Of a DNA stretch of 64,000 nucleotides, positions 15,235-24,229 are shown in pieces. The stretch is from positions 1 to 64,000 of the forward strand of contig DASUZK010000023.1 in assembly GCA_036376915.1 (NCBI GenBank). The letters are read 5' to 3'. The position numbers and the translations under genes are program-made. The notes below the pieces were generated by a model, which saw only the letters and a program-made list of their open reading frames with translations, was not told where the DNA came from and ran no database searches. Positions within the stretch are counted from its first letter, which is position 1. Every line of letters starts with the position of its first letter. The stretch comes from VRUE01 sp036376915. GTDB lineage: Bacteria > Actinomycetota > Thermoleophilia > Solirubrobacterales > 70-9.

Positions 15235-15286
15235 GGTCCCGGCGAGGGCGGCGGGGAACGCATCTCACGACCAAGGAGCTTCACCC

Positions 15287-16492
15287 ATGCCAGAGGCAGG
15301 CCTCAAAGAGCTGCTGGAGGCCGGAGTCCACTTCGGCCACCAGACCCGTCGCTGGAACCCGAACATGCGCCGCTACATCTTCGGCGAGCTGGACGGGATC
15401 CACATCATCGACCTCGTCCAGACCGAGGCGCTGCTGGAGAACGCGCGCCGCTTCGCCGGCGAGTTGGCCAGCGGCGGCGGCACCGTGCTCTTCGTCGGTA
15501 CCAAGAAGCAGGCCCGCGGGCCGGTCGAAGACTGGGCCAACCGCTGCAAGATGCCCTTCGTCAACCAGCGCTGGCTGGGTGGCCTGCTGACCAACTTCAA
15601 CACGATGTCCGCCAGGATCGCGCGCCTGCACGAGCTCACCTCGTGGCGCGAGGAGGGCAAGCTCGAGCTGCTGCCGACCAAGGAGCGGATGGGCATGCAG
15701 GCGGAACTCGCCAAGCTCGAGTTCAACCTCGGCGGGGTTCGCGACATGGAGCGGCTGCCCGACGCGGTCTTCGTCACCGACCTCAAAACCGAGGAGATCG
15801 CGGTGCGCGAGGCGGCCCGCCTGAGGATCCCGATCATCGCCCTGGTCGACACCAACTGCGATCCGACCCCGATCGACTACGTGATCCCCGGCAACGACGA
15901 CGCGATCCGCTCCTGCGAGTTGGTGATCGGCACGATCGGCGGCGCGGTCGACGAGGGCTCCAGCGCCTGGAGGGTCAAAGAGGAGCGCCGTATCGCCGAG
16001 GAAATGGAGCGGCGAAAGAAGGAAGAGGAAGAGCGCAAGAAGCGCGAGGAGGAAGAGAAAGTGCGGCTTGCCGCGGAGGAGGCTGCCAAGAAAGCGGCGG
16101 CTGAGGCCGAGGCTGCCAAGCAGGCCGAGGCGGCGCAGGCTGCTGCTAAGGCGCCCGCTCCCAGTGCTCCGGCTCAGGCCCCGGCCGCATCGGCTGCGGG
16201 TCCTGCCGCGGGGCAGGCGGCCTCGTCCTCGCAGGCTGCGGGCGAGGCCCCCAGCCCCACGCCACCCGCAGAGGACGCCTCCAAGACTGAGAAGGTTGAG
16301 AAGGGCCCTGCGGAGGCGGAGAAGGCTGCTGAGCCCGAGAAAGCTGCCGAGGCGAAGGCTGAGGAGCCTGCGGCTGGTGAGAAAGCTCCCGAGGAGCCTG
16401 CTGCGGATGAGAAAGCTGCTGAGGAGGCGAAGGCTGCTGACCCCGCTGCTGACGCGAAAGCTTCTGAGGAGAAAGCTGAGGAGGGGAAATGA
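15287..16492 (+). CDS. rpsB: 30S ribosomal protein S2 with long Ala/Glu/Lys-rich tail
   Basis: Small-subunit protein S2. Residues 1 to about 235 are a full S2 domain: LKELLEAGVHFGHQTRRWNP, VGTKKQARGPVEDWA, VNQRWLGGLLTNF, PDAVFVTDLKTEEIAVREA and GNDDAIRSCELVIG. From about residue 230 the chain runs into a charged helix (many E, K, R) and then a low-complexity Ala/Pro/Glu/Lys tail to residue 401. Typical bacterial S2 is about 230-290 residues, so the tail adds at least 110. The AAGGAG site 10 bases upstream fixes the ATG. The stop overlaps the tsf start. Confidence 0.95.
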   Translation: MPEAGLKELLEAGVHFGHQTRRWNPNMRRYIFGELDGIHIIDLVQTEALLENARRFAGELASGGGTVLFVGTKKQARGPVEDWANRCKMPFVNQRWLGGLLTNFNTMSARIARLHELTSWREEGKLELLPTKERMGMQAELAKLEFNLGGVRDMERLPDAVFVTDLKTEEIAVREAARLRIPIIALVDTNCDPTPIDYVIPGNDDAIRSCELVIGTIGGAVDEGSSAWRVKEERRIAEEMERRKKEEEERKKREEEEKVRLAAEEAAKKAAAEAEAAKQAEAAQAAAKAPAPSAPAQAPAASAAGPAAGQAASSSQAAGEAPSPTPPAEDASKTEKVEKGPAEAEKAAEPEKAAEAKAEEPAAGEKAPEEPAADEKAAEEAKAADPAADAKASEEKAEEGK

Positions 16493-17091
16493 GCGTTACT
16501 GCTGCCGACGTGAAGGCGCTTCGGGATCGGACCGGGGCGGCGATGATGGACTGCAAGGCGGCGCTGAGCGAGTCCGACGGCGACGTGGATCGCGCGATCG
16601 AGATCCTGCGCGTGAAGGGCCAGGCCTCCGCCGCGAAGCGCGAAGGGCGGGGGACCAACGAGGGCGTCGTCGCCTCCTACATCCACGCCAACGACAAGGT
16701 CGGGGCGATGGTGGAAGTGCAGTGCGAGACCGACTTCGTCGCCCGCAACGAGGACTTCAAGGCATTTGCCTACGAGGTCGCCCTGCACGTCGCGGCGACC
16801 GCTCCCCAGTACGTCACCACCGATGAGATCTCCCCGGAGGAGCGCGAGGCCGAAAAGCGGGTCTTTGAAGAGAAGGCGCGTGAAGAAGGCAAGCCCGACA
16901 ACGTCGTCGAGAAGATCGTCGAGGGGCAGCTCGCCAAGTGGGGCAAGGAGGTCGCTCTGCTCGACCAGGCCCACGTCAACGCCGAGAAGCACGACTCGAA
17001 GTCGATCGAGGAGCTGCGCCAGGAGCTGGCGGCCAAGACCGGCGAGAACATCCGCATCGCCCGCTTCGCTTACTTCCGCGTGGGCGAATAA
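16489..17091 (+). CDS. tsf: elongation factor Ts, short form
   Basis: Guanine nucleotide exchange factor for EF-Tu. It has 200 residues, well below the ~283 of E. coli and like the short forms of Thermus and cyanobacteria. The N-terminal UBA-like part is VKALRDRTGAAMMDCKAALSE; the core has VQCETDFVARNEDF, which includes the TDFV motif that contacts EF-Tu. The C-terminus ends KTGENIRIARFAYFRVGE. It starts inside the rpsB stop (ATGA). Confidence 0.96.
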   Translation: MSVTAADVKALRDRTGAAMMDCKAALSESDGDVDRAIEILRVKGQASAAKREGRGTNEGVVASYIHANDKVGAMVEVQCETDFVARNEDFKAFAYEVALHVAATAPQYVTTDEISPEEREAEKRVFEEKAREEGKPDNVVEKIVEGQLAKWGKEVALLDQAHVNAEKHDSKSIEELRQELAAKTGENIRIARFAYFRVGE

Positions 17092-17107
17092 GCTCGCGGG
17101 GCCTCAG

Positions 17108-17842
17108 ATGGCCGGCGACCCCCAGTTCAAACGCATCCTCCTGAAGCTCTCGGGCGAGGCCCTGATGGGCGATCTTTCCTACGGCACAGACGCGGCCGAG
17201 GTGCAGCGGATCGCCGAGCAGGTCTCCGCGATCCGCGGGCGCGGGGTCGAGGTGGCGATCGTGGTCGGGGCGGGAAACATCTACCGCGGCCTCTCCGCCG
17301 CCGCCGAAGGGATGGACCGCGCAACCGGCGACTACATGGGGATGCTGGCGACCGTGCTCAACGCCCTTACGCTTCAAGACGCGCTGGAGAAGACCGGCGA
17401 GCACACCCGGGTGCTCTCGGCGATCGACGTCAAGGAGGTTGCCGAGCCCTACATCCGCCGCCGCGCCATGCGCCACCTGGAGAAGGGCCGCGTGGTGATC
17501 TTCGCCGCCGGCACCGGCAACCCGTTCTTCACCACCGACACCGCCGCCGCGCTGCGCGCGCTGGAGATCCACGCCGAAGCGATCCTGATGGCGAAGAACG
17601 GGGTGGAGGGCGTCTACGACTCCGATCCTGCGACCAACCCGGATGCCGAGTTCATCGCCGAGATCGGCCACCGCGAGGCGATCGAGCGCGGCCTCAAGGT
17701 GATGGACTCGACGGCGCTCTCGCTCTGCATGGACAACGACCTGCCGATCTACGTCTTCAACATGGGAGACGCTGGCAACATAGATAGGATCGTCAACGGC
17801 GAGAGGGTGGGCACGCTGGTTTCCGGCAGGCCCACCGCGTGA
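17108..17842 (+). CDS. pyrH: UMP kinase
   Basis: Bacterial-type UMP kinase of the amino acid kinase fold, ATP + UMP to ADP + UDP. It has 244 residues. Blocks are RILLKLSGEALMG, VVVGAGNIYRGL, DYMGMLATVLNALTLQDALE, RRAMRHLEKGRVVIFAAGTGNPFFTTDTAAALRA (P-loop-like and acceptor region) and AKNGVEGVYDSDP. It lies in the widespread rpsB-tsf-pyrH-frr order, and its stop overlaps the next in-frame GTG. Confidence 0.97.
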   Translation: MAGDPQFKRILLKLSGEALMGDLSYGTDAAEVQRIAEQVSAIRGRGVEVAIVVGAGNIYRGLSAAAEGMDRATGDYMGMLATVLNALTLQDALEKTGEHTRVLSAIDVKEVAEPYIRRRAMRHLEKGRVVIFAAGTGNPFFTTDTAAALRALEIHAEAILMAKNGVEGVYDSDPATNPDAEFIAEIGHREAIERGLKVMDSTALSLCMDNDLPIYVFNMGDAGNIDRIVNGERVGTLVSGRPTA

Positions 17843-17859
17843 GGAGAAACGGGGGCCCA

Positions 17860-18423
17860 GTGGAGCTGATCGACGAAATGCTCGAAGACGCCAAAGGCCG
17901 CATGAGCAAGTCGGTCGAGTCGAGTCGTGGCGAGCTGACGACGGTGCGCACCGGCCGCGCCTCCCCGCACCTGCTCGACCGCATCGTCGTCGACTACTAC
18001 GGCGCCCAGACCCCGCTCAAGCAGCTCGCCAACATCGCGACCTCCGACGCACGGTTGCTCACCGTCACGCCCTTCGACAAGTCGTCGATCGGGGCGATCG
18101 AGAAATCGATTCAGGAGTCCGACGTGGGCCTGACGCCCAGCAACGACGGCAACGTGATCCGGTTGCAGGTCCCCGAGCTGACCGAGGAGCGCCGCCGCGA
18201 CATGGTCAAGGTGGTGCACGGCGTCGCCGAGGAGGGCCGGGTCGCGATCCGCAACATCCGCCGCGACACGATGCACGACCTGCGCGAGCTGAAGAAGGAG
18301 GGCGAAGCCGGAGAGGACGACGAGCGCCGTGCCGAGGCCGCCCTGCAGAAGCAGACCGACGAGGCGATCGCCGAGATCGACGCACTCCTGAAGGGGAAGG
18401 AAGAGGAGATCCTGGAGGTGTGA
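17860..18423 (+). CDS. frr: ribosome recycling factor
   Basis: Splits post-termination ribosomes together with EF-G. It has 187 residues from the GTG at 17860, which gives the usual N-terminus (ELIDEMLEDAKGRM). An upstream GTG at 17839 overlaps pyrH and would add 7 residues. Family blocks are TVRTGRASPHLLD, YYGAQTPLKQLANI, PFDKSSIGAIEKSI, LQVPELTEERRRDMVK and VAIRNIRRDTMHDLR. The last codons overlap uppS. Confidence 0.95.
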   Translation: MELIDEMLEDAKGRMSKSVESSRGELTTVRTGRASPHLLDRIVVDYYGAQTPLKQLANIATSDARLLTVTPFDKSSIGAIEKSIQESDVGLTPSNDGNVIRLQVPELTEERRRDMVKVVHGVAEEGRVAIRNIRRDTMHDLRELKKEGEAGEDDERRAEAALQKQTDEAIAEIDALLKGKEEEILEV

Positions 18424-19091
18424 GTGCCTCCGCGCGGTACGTGGCGATCATCACCGACGGCAACGGGCGCTGGGCAGAGCAGCGGGGCGTGCCGACCGTG
18501 GAGGGACACCGGGCCGGCGCCGACACCGTGAAGGCCCGGCTGCGCGACGCCGTCGAGCTGGGGATCGAGGAGCTCACCGTCTTCTCGTTCTCGACCGAGA
18601 ACTGGTCGCGCCCGGCCGAGGAGGTCTCGGCGCTGATGGCGATGTTCGGGGAGAGGATCGACGCGGAGACCCCCGAGCTGGACGCGGAGGGCGTGAGGAT
18701 GCGCTTCGTCGGCCGCCGTGAGGACGTCGCGCCGGAGCTGGTCGAGCGCATGGAGTGGGCCGAGGGGACGACGGCCGCCAACGAGCGGATCACCCTCTTC
18801 ATCGCCTTCAACTACGGCGGGCGGGCGGAGATCGTCGACGCCGCGCGTGGCTTCGAGGGCGGTTCGGACGAGGAGTTCCGCCGCCGGCTCTACGCGCCGG
18901 AGATGCACGACCCCGACCTCCTGATCCGCACCAGCGGCGAGCGGCGCATCTCCAACTTCCTGCTCTGGCAGTGCGCCTACTCGGAGCTGGTCTTTCGCGA
19001 CGAGCTCTGGCCCGACTTCGGGCGCGAGGCGCTGGAGGAGTGCCTGCGGGAGTTCGACGAGCGCCGGCGCCGCTTTGGGGCGAGGGTCTGA
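18420..19091 (+). CDS. uppS: isoprenyl transferase (undecaprenyl diphosphate synthase family)
   Basis: Cis-prenyltransferase that builds the long isoprenoid carrier for cell-wall synthesis. It has 223 residues. The catalytic Asp is in YVAIITDGNGRWAEQRG (usually IMDGNGRWA). GHRAGADTVK and FSFSTENWSRP bind the allylic substrate; the C-terminal DLLIRTSGERRISNFLLWQ and AYSELVF are diagnostic. The exact chain length is not readable. It overlaps frr (GTGA), and its stop shares a base with the cdsA ATG. Confidence 0.93.
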   Translation: MSASARYVAIITDGNGRWAEQRGVPTVEGHRAGADTVKARLRDAVELGIEELTVFSFSTENWSRPAEEVSALMAMFGERIDAETPELDAEGVRMRFVGRREDVAPELVERMEWAEGTTAANERITLFIAFNYGGRAEIVDAARGFEGGSDEEFRRRLYAPEMHDPDLLIRTSGERRISNFLLWQCAYSELVFRDELWPDFGREALEECLREFDERRRRFGARV

Positions 19092-19972
19092 TGCAGGAAC
19101 TCTTCGACGACGACCTCTTCGAGGAGCCGGCGCCGAAGCGACCCCCGCGGAAGCGGCGCCGGCGGGGTGGGGCGCGGAGCGGCGAGACGGTCAAGCGCAT
19201 CCTCTTCGCCATCCCCTGGGGCATCTTCGCGATCGCGATCATCGTTGCCGGGGAGCTGGTCTTCACCGTGGCGATGATCGGGATCGGCATGCTCTGCCTG
19301 CGCGAGTACCTCTCGCTGACCGGGGAGATTCGTCCGGTCCAGCGAGCCGCCTACGTCGCCGTCCCGGCCCTGATCCTCGCCGCCCACTTCGGCACCGCCT
19401 TCAACGTGCTGCTGATCCTCGCCGCCTCGTTCCCCGTGCTCTTCGCCTTCGGGGCCGACCGCCACCATCGCGACGGGATCACGACGTCGATGGGAGTCAC
19501 CCTGCTCGGGATCGTCTGGATCGGCATTCCCCTCGTGCACGCGGTGCTGCTGCGCGACCTCCCCGACCACGGCGCCGCGCTCCTGGTCGACGTCCTCGTC
19601 GGCACCTTCGCCGCCGACACAGGGGCATACGCGACCGGTCGCATGTTCGGCTCGCACAAGATCGCGCCCACGCTCTCGCCCAACAAGACGCTCGAGGGAC
19701 TGCTCGGCGGCTTCGTGATCGGCACGATGGCCTTTTGGTTCGCGGGCCTCTACCAGGACTGGCTCTCCGGCGTGGACGCGCTGATCATGGGCGCGGCGGT
19801 AGCGGCGATCGCCCCCGTCGGCGACCTCTTCGAGTCGATGTTGAAGCGCGACCTCGGCAAGAAGGACACCGGCACCCTCTTCGGCCCCCACGGCGGCATC
19901 CTCGACCGCCTCGACGCCGTCTTCTTCACCGTCGTCGTCGGCTACTACCTCTCCATCCAGCTCGTCTACTGA
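19091..19972 (+). CDS. cdsA: phosphatidate cytidylyltransferase
   Basis: Integral membrane enzyme that makes CDP-diacylglycerol from CTP and phosphatidate. It has 293 residues. A basic, Arg-rich cytoplasmic head (to about residue 35) precedes roughly eight membrane segments. Diagnostic blocks are FAADTGAYATGRMFG, TLSPNKTLEGLLGG and the family signature ESMLKRDLGKKDTG...PHGGILDRLDA. It is coupled to uppS and feeds PgsA (29165). Confidence 0.93.
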   Translation: MQELFDDDLFEEPAPKRPPRKRRRRGGARSGETVKRILFAIPWGIFAIAIIVAGELVFTVAMIGIGMLCLREYLSLTGEIRPVQRAAYVAVPALILAAHFGTAFNVLLILAASFPVLFAFGADRHHRDGITTSMGVTLLGIVWIGIPLVHAVLLRDLPDHGAALLVDVLVGTFAADTGAYATGRMFGSHKIAPTLSPNKTLEGLLGGFVIGTMAFWFAGLYQDWLSGVDALIMGAAVAAIAPVGDLFESMLKRDLGKKDTGTLFGPHGGILDRLDAVFFTVVVGYYLSIQLVY

Positions 19973-19975
19973 CGC

Positions 19976-20020
19976 CGAGTCCGCGCTAACCCGTCCTCAA
20001 CACGGGTTTTCGCGGACTCG
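19976..20020 (+). terminator. two-tier hairpin after cdsA
   Basis: Outer arms CGAGTCCGCG / CGCGGACTCG and inner arms AACCCGT / ACGGGTT, separated by a 2x2 internal loop. It starts 3 bases past the cdsA stop and precedes the dxr promoter-like box, so it is a probable terminator. Confidence 0.6.
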
Positions 20021-20041
20021 CGAGTCGTGGGGGCGTCTCCG

Positions 20042-20047
20042 TATTCT
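20042..20047 (+). promoter_or_regulatory. -10 box TATTCT before dxr
   Basis: TATTCT, 8 bases before the dxr ATG, with no Shine-Dalgarno sequence. Confidence 0.5.
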
Positions 20048-20055
20048 TTGGATGG

Positions 20056-21201
20056 ATGAAGAAAGTTGTGATTCTCGGGTCGACGGGGTCGATCGGGACG
20101 CAGGCGCTGGAGATCGTCGCCGCCTCCGAGGAGCTCGAGGTGGTCGGCCTCGCTGCCGGTTCGAGCTGGGAGCGGGTCCTTGCGCAGGCGTCCGAGCACG
20201 GCGTCGGCACCGTCGCGCTCTCCGATGCCGGAGCGGCCGAGGCCGCGCGCGGGGCCTGGGAGGGACAGGTGCTCGCGGGCGAGGGGGGGATCCGCGAGCT
20301 GATCCTCGACTCCGGCGCCGACCTGGTCCTCAACGGGATCGTCGGGGCAGCCGGTTTGGGGCCGACGATCGCCGCGCTAGGCGAGGGCATCGACGTGGCG
20401 CTCGCCAACAAGGAGAGCCTCGTGATCGGCGGCGAGCTGACGATGGCGCTGGCGGAGGCGACCGGAGCGAGGTTGCTTCCCGTCGACTCCGAGCACTCGG
20501 CGCTCTTCCAGCTGATCGGGTCCGAGCCTCCGGGGACGGTCGACCGGTTGGTGCTGACTGCCTCAGGGGGCCCCTTCCGCGGCCGCACCGACCTCGACGG
20601 CGTCAGCGTCGAGGAGGCTCTCGCCCACCCCACCTGGAGCATGGGCGGGCGGATCACGATCGACTCGGCGACGCTGATGAACAAGGGCTTCGAGGCGATC
20701 GAGGCCCACCACCTCTTCGGCGTCCCCTTCGAGCGGATCGAGGTAGTCGTCCACCCGCAGTCGATCGTCCACTCGCTGATCGACCTCAACGACGGCGCCA
20801 CCCTGGCCCACCTCGGCCATCCTGACATGCGGGTGCCGATCTCCTACGCGCTGCACTACCCGCAGCGCGTAGATGTCGACGTGCCGCGCCTCGACCTCCC
20901 GGCGGTGGGCCAGCTGACCTTCGAGCCGCCCGACCTGGAGACGTTCGCCTGCCTGCGCCTCGCCCTGGAGGCGGGCAGGGCGGGGGGGACCGCGCCCTGC
21001 GTCCTCAACGCGGCCGACGAGGTCGCCGTCGCGGCCTTCCTCGGCGGAAAGATCGGCTTCCCCGCCATCCCCGCCGCGATCGAGCGGGTCCTCGAGGCGA
21101 TGCCCGCCCTGCCGCCGACCCACTTCGAAGACCTCTTCGCGATCGACGCCGAGGCCCGGCGCCGCACCGAAGAAGAGGTCGGGGGGTTGGCCAGGGTATG
21201 A
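20056..21201 (+). CDS. dxr: 1-deoxy-D-xylulose-5-phosphate reductoisomerase
   Basis: Second enzyme of the MEP isoprenoid pathway: DXP plus NADPH gives 2-C-methyl-D-erythritol 4-phosphate. It has 381 residues. It begins with VVILGSTGSIGTQALEIV. The metal- and substrate-binding blocks are LPVDSEHSALFQLI, LTASGGPFRGRTD, HPTWSMGGRITIDSATLMNKGFE and VVVHPQSIVHSLI. ispG of the same pathway lies 3 kb downstream. The stop overlaps rseP. Confidence 0.97.
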   Translation: MKKVVILGSTGSIGTQALEIVAASEELEVVGLAAGSSWERVLAQASEHGVGTVALSDAGAAEAARGAWEGQVLAGEGGIRELILDSGADLVLNGIVGAAGLGPTIAALGEGIDVALANKESLVIGGELTMALAEATGARLLPVDSEHSALFQLIGSEPPGTVDRLVLTASGGPFRGRTDLDGVSVEEALAHPTWSMGGRITIDSATLMNKGFEAIEAHHLFGVPFERIEVVVHPQSIVHSLIDLNDGATLAHLGHPDMRVPISYALHYPQRVDVDVPRLDLPAVGQLTFEPPDLETFACLRLALEAGRAGGTAPCVLNAADEVAVAAFLGGKIGFPAIPAAIERVLEAMPALPPTHFEDLFAIDAEARRRTEEEVGGLARV

Positions 21202-22289
21202 ACTGGATCCTGATCTTCCTCGGCTTCTCGCTGCTGATCGTCCTGCACGAGGCCGGGCACTTCTTCGTGGCGAAGGCGACCGGGATGCGGGTCGAGCGCT
21301 TCTTCCTCTTCTTCGGGCCGACGATCTGGTCGTTCAAACGGGGTGAGACCGAGTACGGGGTGAAAGCGATCCCGCTCGGCGGCTACGTGAAGATCACGGG
21401 CATGAACCCGGAGGAGGAGGTGCCGCCGGAGGTCGAGCCGCGCGCCTACTACCGCCAACCGGTCTGGAAGCGGATCGCCGTGATCGCTGCCGGCCCCGGG
21501 GTCAACATCGCTCTCGCCTTCGCCATCTTCACCTTCGTCTACTTCACCAGCGCGCAGCAGGTGACTCAGTCGGTCGACGAGGTTCGCGACGGCTCCCCGG
21601 CCGCCAAGGTGCTCGAGCCGGGTGACGAGATCCTCGCCGTCGACGGCCGCTCCTACCCCGGCCTGGACCGCGAAGCGCGGCTCGAACGCTTCGCCGACCA
21701 GGTCGCCGGCCACGAGTGCGCCGGCAAGCAGGTCGACGGTTGCGTCGCGGCGACGCCGGTCAAGCTGCGCATCAGCCGCGACGGCGAGCCACGGACGATC
21801 TCGGTCAAGCCCGAGTACGACTCCGCCAGCAAGCGAGCCCTGGTTGGCTTCGCCTACGGGACCGAAGCCGAGGAGATCGGCTTCGGTGCGGCGGTTGGCC
21901 GGGCGTGGGACACGGTCTGGCTGGTGACGACGAAAACGGCCTCGATCTTCTCGCGCATCTTCGAATCCGAGCAGCGCAAGGAAATCTCCGGCATCGTCGG
22001 GGTCAGCGACGTCGCCAACCAGACACTCGACCTGGGGGTCGACCGCTCACTGCTGCTGCTCGCCCTGGTCAGCCTCTCGCTGGGCCTGATCAACCTGCTG
22101 CCGATCCTGCCGCTGGACGGCGGCCACATCTTCTGGGCCCTGGTCGAGAAGCTGCGCGGCAAGCCGGCCTCGCTGCAGGTGATGGAGCGGGCGACGGCGA
22201 TCGGCTTCGTGCTCGTCGTGATCCTCATGTTCATCGGGCTGACCAACGACATCGGGCGCCTCAACGGCGAGGGGTTCGACGTCAGATAG
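21198..22289 (+). CDS. rseP: site-2 (RseP/M50) intramembrane zinc protease
   Basis: Polytopic protease that cuts membrane-spanning substrates such as anti-sigma factors. It has 363 residues. The zinc motif HEAGH is in the first membrane segment (FSLLIVLHEAGHFFVAKA). A PDZ domain covers about residues 120-210, and the third metal ligand is in NLLPILPLDGGHIFW. It is adjacent to dxr as in many bacteria. The usual next gene, ispG, is displaced by two unknown genes. Confidence 0.94.
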   Translation: MNWILIFLGFSLLIVLHEAGHFFVAKATGMRVERFFLFFGPTIWSFKRGETEYGVKAIPLGGYVKITGMNPEEEVPPEVEPRAYYRQPVWKRIAVIAAGPGVNIALAFAIFTFVYFTSAQQVTQSVDEVRDGSPAAKVLEPGDEILAVDGRSYPGLDREARLERFADQVAGHECAGKQVDGCVAATPVKLRISRDGEPRTISVKPEYDSASKRALVGFAYGTEAEEIGFGAAVGRAWDTVWLVTTKTASIFSRIFESEQRKEISGIVGVSDVANQTLDLGVDRSLLLLALVSLSLGLINLLPILPLDGGHIFWALVEKLRGKPASLQVMERATAIGFVLVVILMFIGLTNDIGRLNGEGFDVR

Positions 22290-22354
22290 GCATGAGTCGC
22301 GGTTCGGGCGGTCAACCGTCGATGGCTGCTTGGGTGGGGGCAGTTGTAAAGATG

Positions 22355-22372
22355 TTGTGAAACTCGACACAA
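22355..22372 (+). promoter_or_regulatory. inverted repeat upstream of the unknown gene pair
   Basis: TTGTG-N8-CACAA in an AT-richer spacer after rseP. A related TTGTAAAGATG lies just before it. It could be an operator or part of a promoter for the two-gene unit; neither is proven. Confidence 0.3.
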
Positions 22373-22423
22373 ATGTCTGCAGGATTGGACCAGTTTCGCT
22401 ACTTTGAAAAGCGGAGTAGTCAA

Positions 22424-23356
22424 ATGCTGCCATCCCTGATCAAACCTTCTGACCCATCAGATGAGAAAACGAAGCGATCCAAGAATCGCGAACGACTGAG
22501 CTGGTGGGACCGCCTGGTTGACGATTGGAAACCGCTTTGGAGCGGGTTCAGGGAGTCCGTCGAGGGAATCCTGAAGCTCTTCGAGGAATCGGGCAGGCTC
22601 GCGATTCAGATCGGTGAACTGATCCAGGGCTTTCACGGCTTCCTGCGGGATCACGGCAGTCGCCTGTTGATCCTTGCGACCGCGGCGGGCATCAGCTCCC
22701 CGATATTCGATGGGTGGGGAAGCGCGCGCGTCTCGAGCCTTCCGTTGGGCGATTGGGCTCCCGCCGTGGTGCTGCCGGCCACGGTCCTGCTGGTGCGGGT
22801 GACGCTCCATGCGGTCGCCAAAGAGTCCTGGCGGCGGGCCAAGCGAATAGAGCGAGAGCGTCCCGATTCGAACATCGACAGCGAGCTCACCGTGCAGGCG
22901 GAGCTGCGCGGGATCGCCAACGAGAAGCTCTTCGCGGACGGCAAGGACGGAAGGCTCGACAACGAAGAGTTCGTTCACGACATCATGGCGGCCCTATACA
23001 TCGGTGTCGTCGGAAGCCACTCGGGCGACTTCGTCTTGGCTCTCCTGAGGCTTGAGGATGCATATCTCGAGGCGGTGTCCACGCGCGGCCGGATCGACGA
23101 CGAGCTGCGATCGGCGATTCAGCTCCCCTGGGAAGACCTGATCGAGTTCGGCTTCGACAGGGCCTTGCAGCCGTTGCAGTACCGTTGCTCACCGGTGCCG
23201 TTTAGCGCGAATGCGCACAGCTATGTACTGCTTGGCCTTTCGGGGGCAACTATTCCCGGGGAGACGACGGTGCAGATAAGCCGTGCGGCGACGGCGATGG
23301 TTTCGCGACTCGCCTACGGGGACGAAGCTCCCGGGTGGATGGCGGGCGAGCAATGA
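22424..23356 (+). CDS. unknown membrane protein A of a two-gene unit
   Basis: Not recognised. The ATG at 22424 has GGAG at good spacing; an ATG at 22373 would add 17 residues. The 310-residue product has a tryptophan-rich polar N-terminus (WWDRLVDDWKPLW). Two hydrophobic segments follow (about 85-100 and 120-140), then a polar C-terminal domain of about 165 residues with acidic helices (DNEEFVHDIMAALYIGVVG) and a beta-like end. Its stop overlaps the start of protein B (ATGA). GC is lower and codon choice more relaxed than in the flanking core genes, which suggests a later insertion between rseP and ispG. Confidence 0.75.
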   Translation: MLPSLIKPSDPSDEKTKRSKNRERLSWWDRLVDDWKPLWSGFRESVEGILKLFEESGRLAIQIGELIQGFHGFLRDHGSRLLILATAAGISSPIFDGWGSARVSSLPLGDWAPAVVLPATVLLVRVTLHAVAKESWRRAKRIERERPDSNIDSELTVQAELRGIANEKLFADGKDGRLDNEEFVHDIMAALYIGVVGSHSGDFVLALLRLEDAYLEAVSTRGRIDDELRSAIQLPWEDLIEFGFDRALQPLQYRCSPVPFSANAHSYVLLGLSGATIPGETTVQISRAATAMVSRLAYGDEAPGWMAGEQ

Positions 23357-24189
23357 GAGTCCCTGTCAGGGCCTCCACCGATGACCTGGACCGGGCGGAG
23401 GCCTCGGTCCACGAGCTTCCGGCACCCCCCCCGTGGCGGCGGATGCGACGACGGCTTCGGGCTCATCCACTGATCGACCCACTGGGCCAGGCGGTCATCT
23501 GCCTCGGCCTCTCGGTGGCCCTGGGGGCTCTCGGAACCTGGCTGCTCGAACGTCACCGGGGGACGGGAATGGCGCTCCTCCTGCTTGCCATGGTCCTGGC
23601 TCTGAGCTATCTCGCTCTGGTCGGAAGAGCGGTGAAGCGCGACAAGGCGATCCGCTACTGGCAGGATCGCCGCCTGCTTCGGCTCCGTGTGACCCAGGAG
23701 CGGGCGCACCGACGGTTTCTGGCGACCGTCCTGACCCAGCTTCGGGCGTTGGAGGGCTCCCCGTCGGGGGGATCGCAGCAGGCTCCAGCTCCGGTCGCGG
23801 TGGCAAGGGTTCTCGATCAGCTGTATAAGGCGCTTTCGGTAGGCAATGACGACCTGGCCGTCGTCGTCGGGATTGCCGCTGACGGCTCGTGCAGGATCGT
23901 TCAGAGCAGGCTCAGCTCCGGCAGTCGCTGGAAGGCGCTAAAGCCCGGCAAGCGCTGTGAGCTGAAGGGGCCTCTCGAGCAGAGGTTGGATGAGCTTGCG
24001 GAGCACCACTACGCGGCGGAATCGGATATCCCGACCGGCAGGCTTTGCATCGCCGTTTTGGCCGACAGGCAGTTCGACGATTGCGACAGGGAGCTGCTGG
24101 ATCAGCTCCCCACATGCTTGGAGCTCCTGGCGGGGGCGTGGCGCCAGGGCAGGCCCGCGGGGCAGCCGACGATTTCCGCAGTGGAGTGA
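23353..24189 (+). CDS. unknown membrane protein B of a two-gene unit
   Basis: Not recognised. It has 278 residues. Two membrane segments are clear (about 43-62 and 70-90). A basic, helical stretch likely to form a coiled coil follows (AIRYWQDRRLLRLRVTQERAHRRFL), then a C-terminal domain of about 125 residues. The pattern there (DDLAVVVGIAADGSCRIVQ ... GRLCIAVLADRQFDDCDRELLDQL) is reminiscent of GAF sensor domains. That is a weak resemblance by eye, not a family call. It starts within the stop of protein A, so both are likely made in fixed ratio. Confidence 0.75.
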   Translation: MRVPVRASTDDLDRAEASVHELPAPPPWRRMRRRLRAHPLIDPLGQAVICLGLSVALGALGTWLLERHRGTGMALLLLAMVLALSYLALVGRAVKRDKAIRYWQDRRLLRLRVTQERAHRRFLATVLTQLRALEGSPSGGSQQAPAPVAVARVLDQLYKALSVGNDDLAVVVGIAADGSCRIVQSRLSSGSRWKALKPGKRCELKGPLEQRLDELAEHHYAAESDIPTGRLCIAVLADRQFDDCDRELLDQLPTCLELLAGAWRQGRPAGQPTISAVE

Positions 24190-24229
24190 GCTCCAGCTCC
24201 ACGTCCGCCGTCCCAGGCGCCCACCCGGA

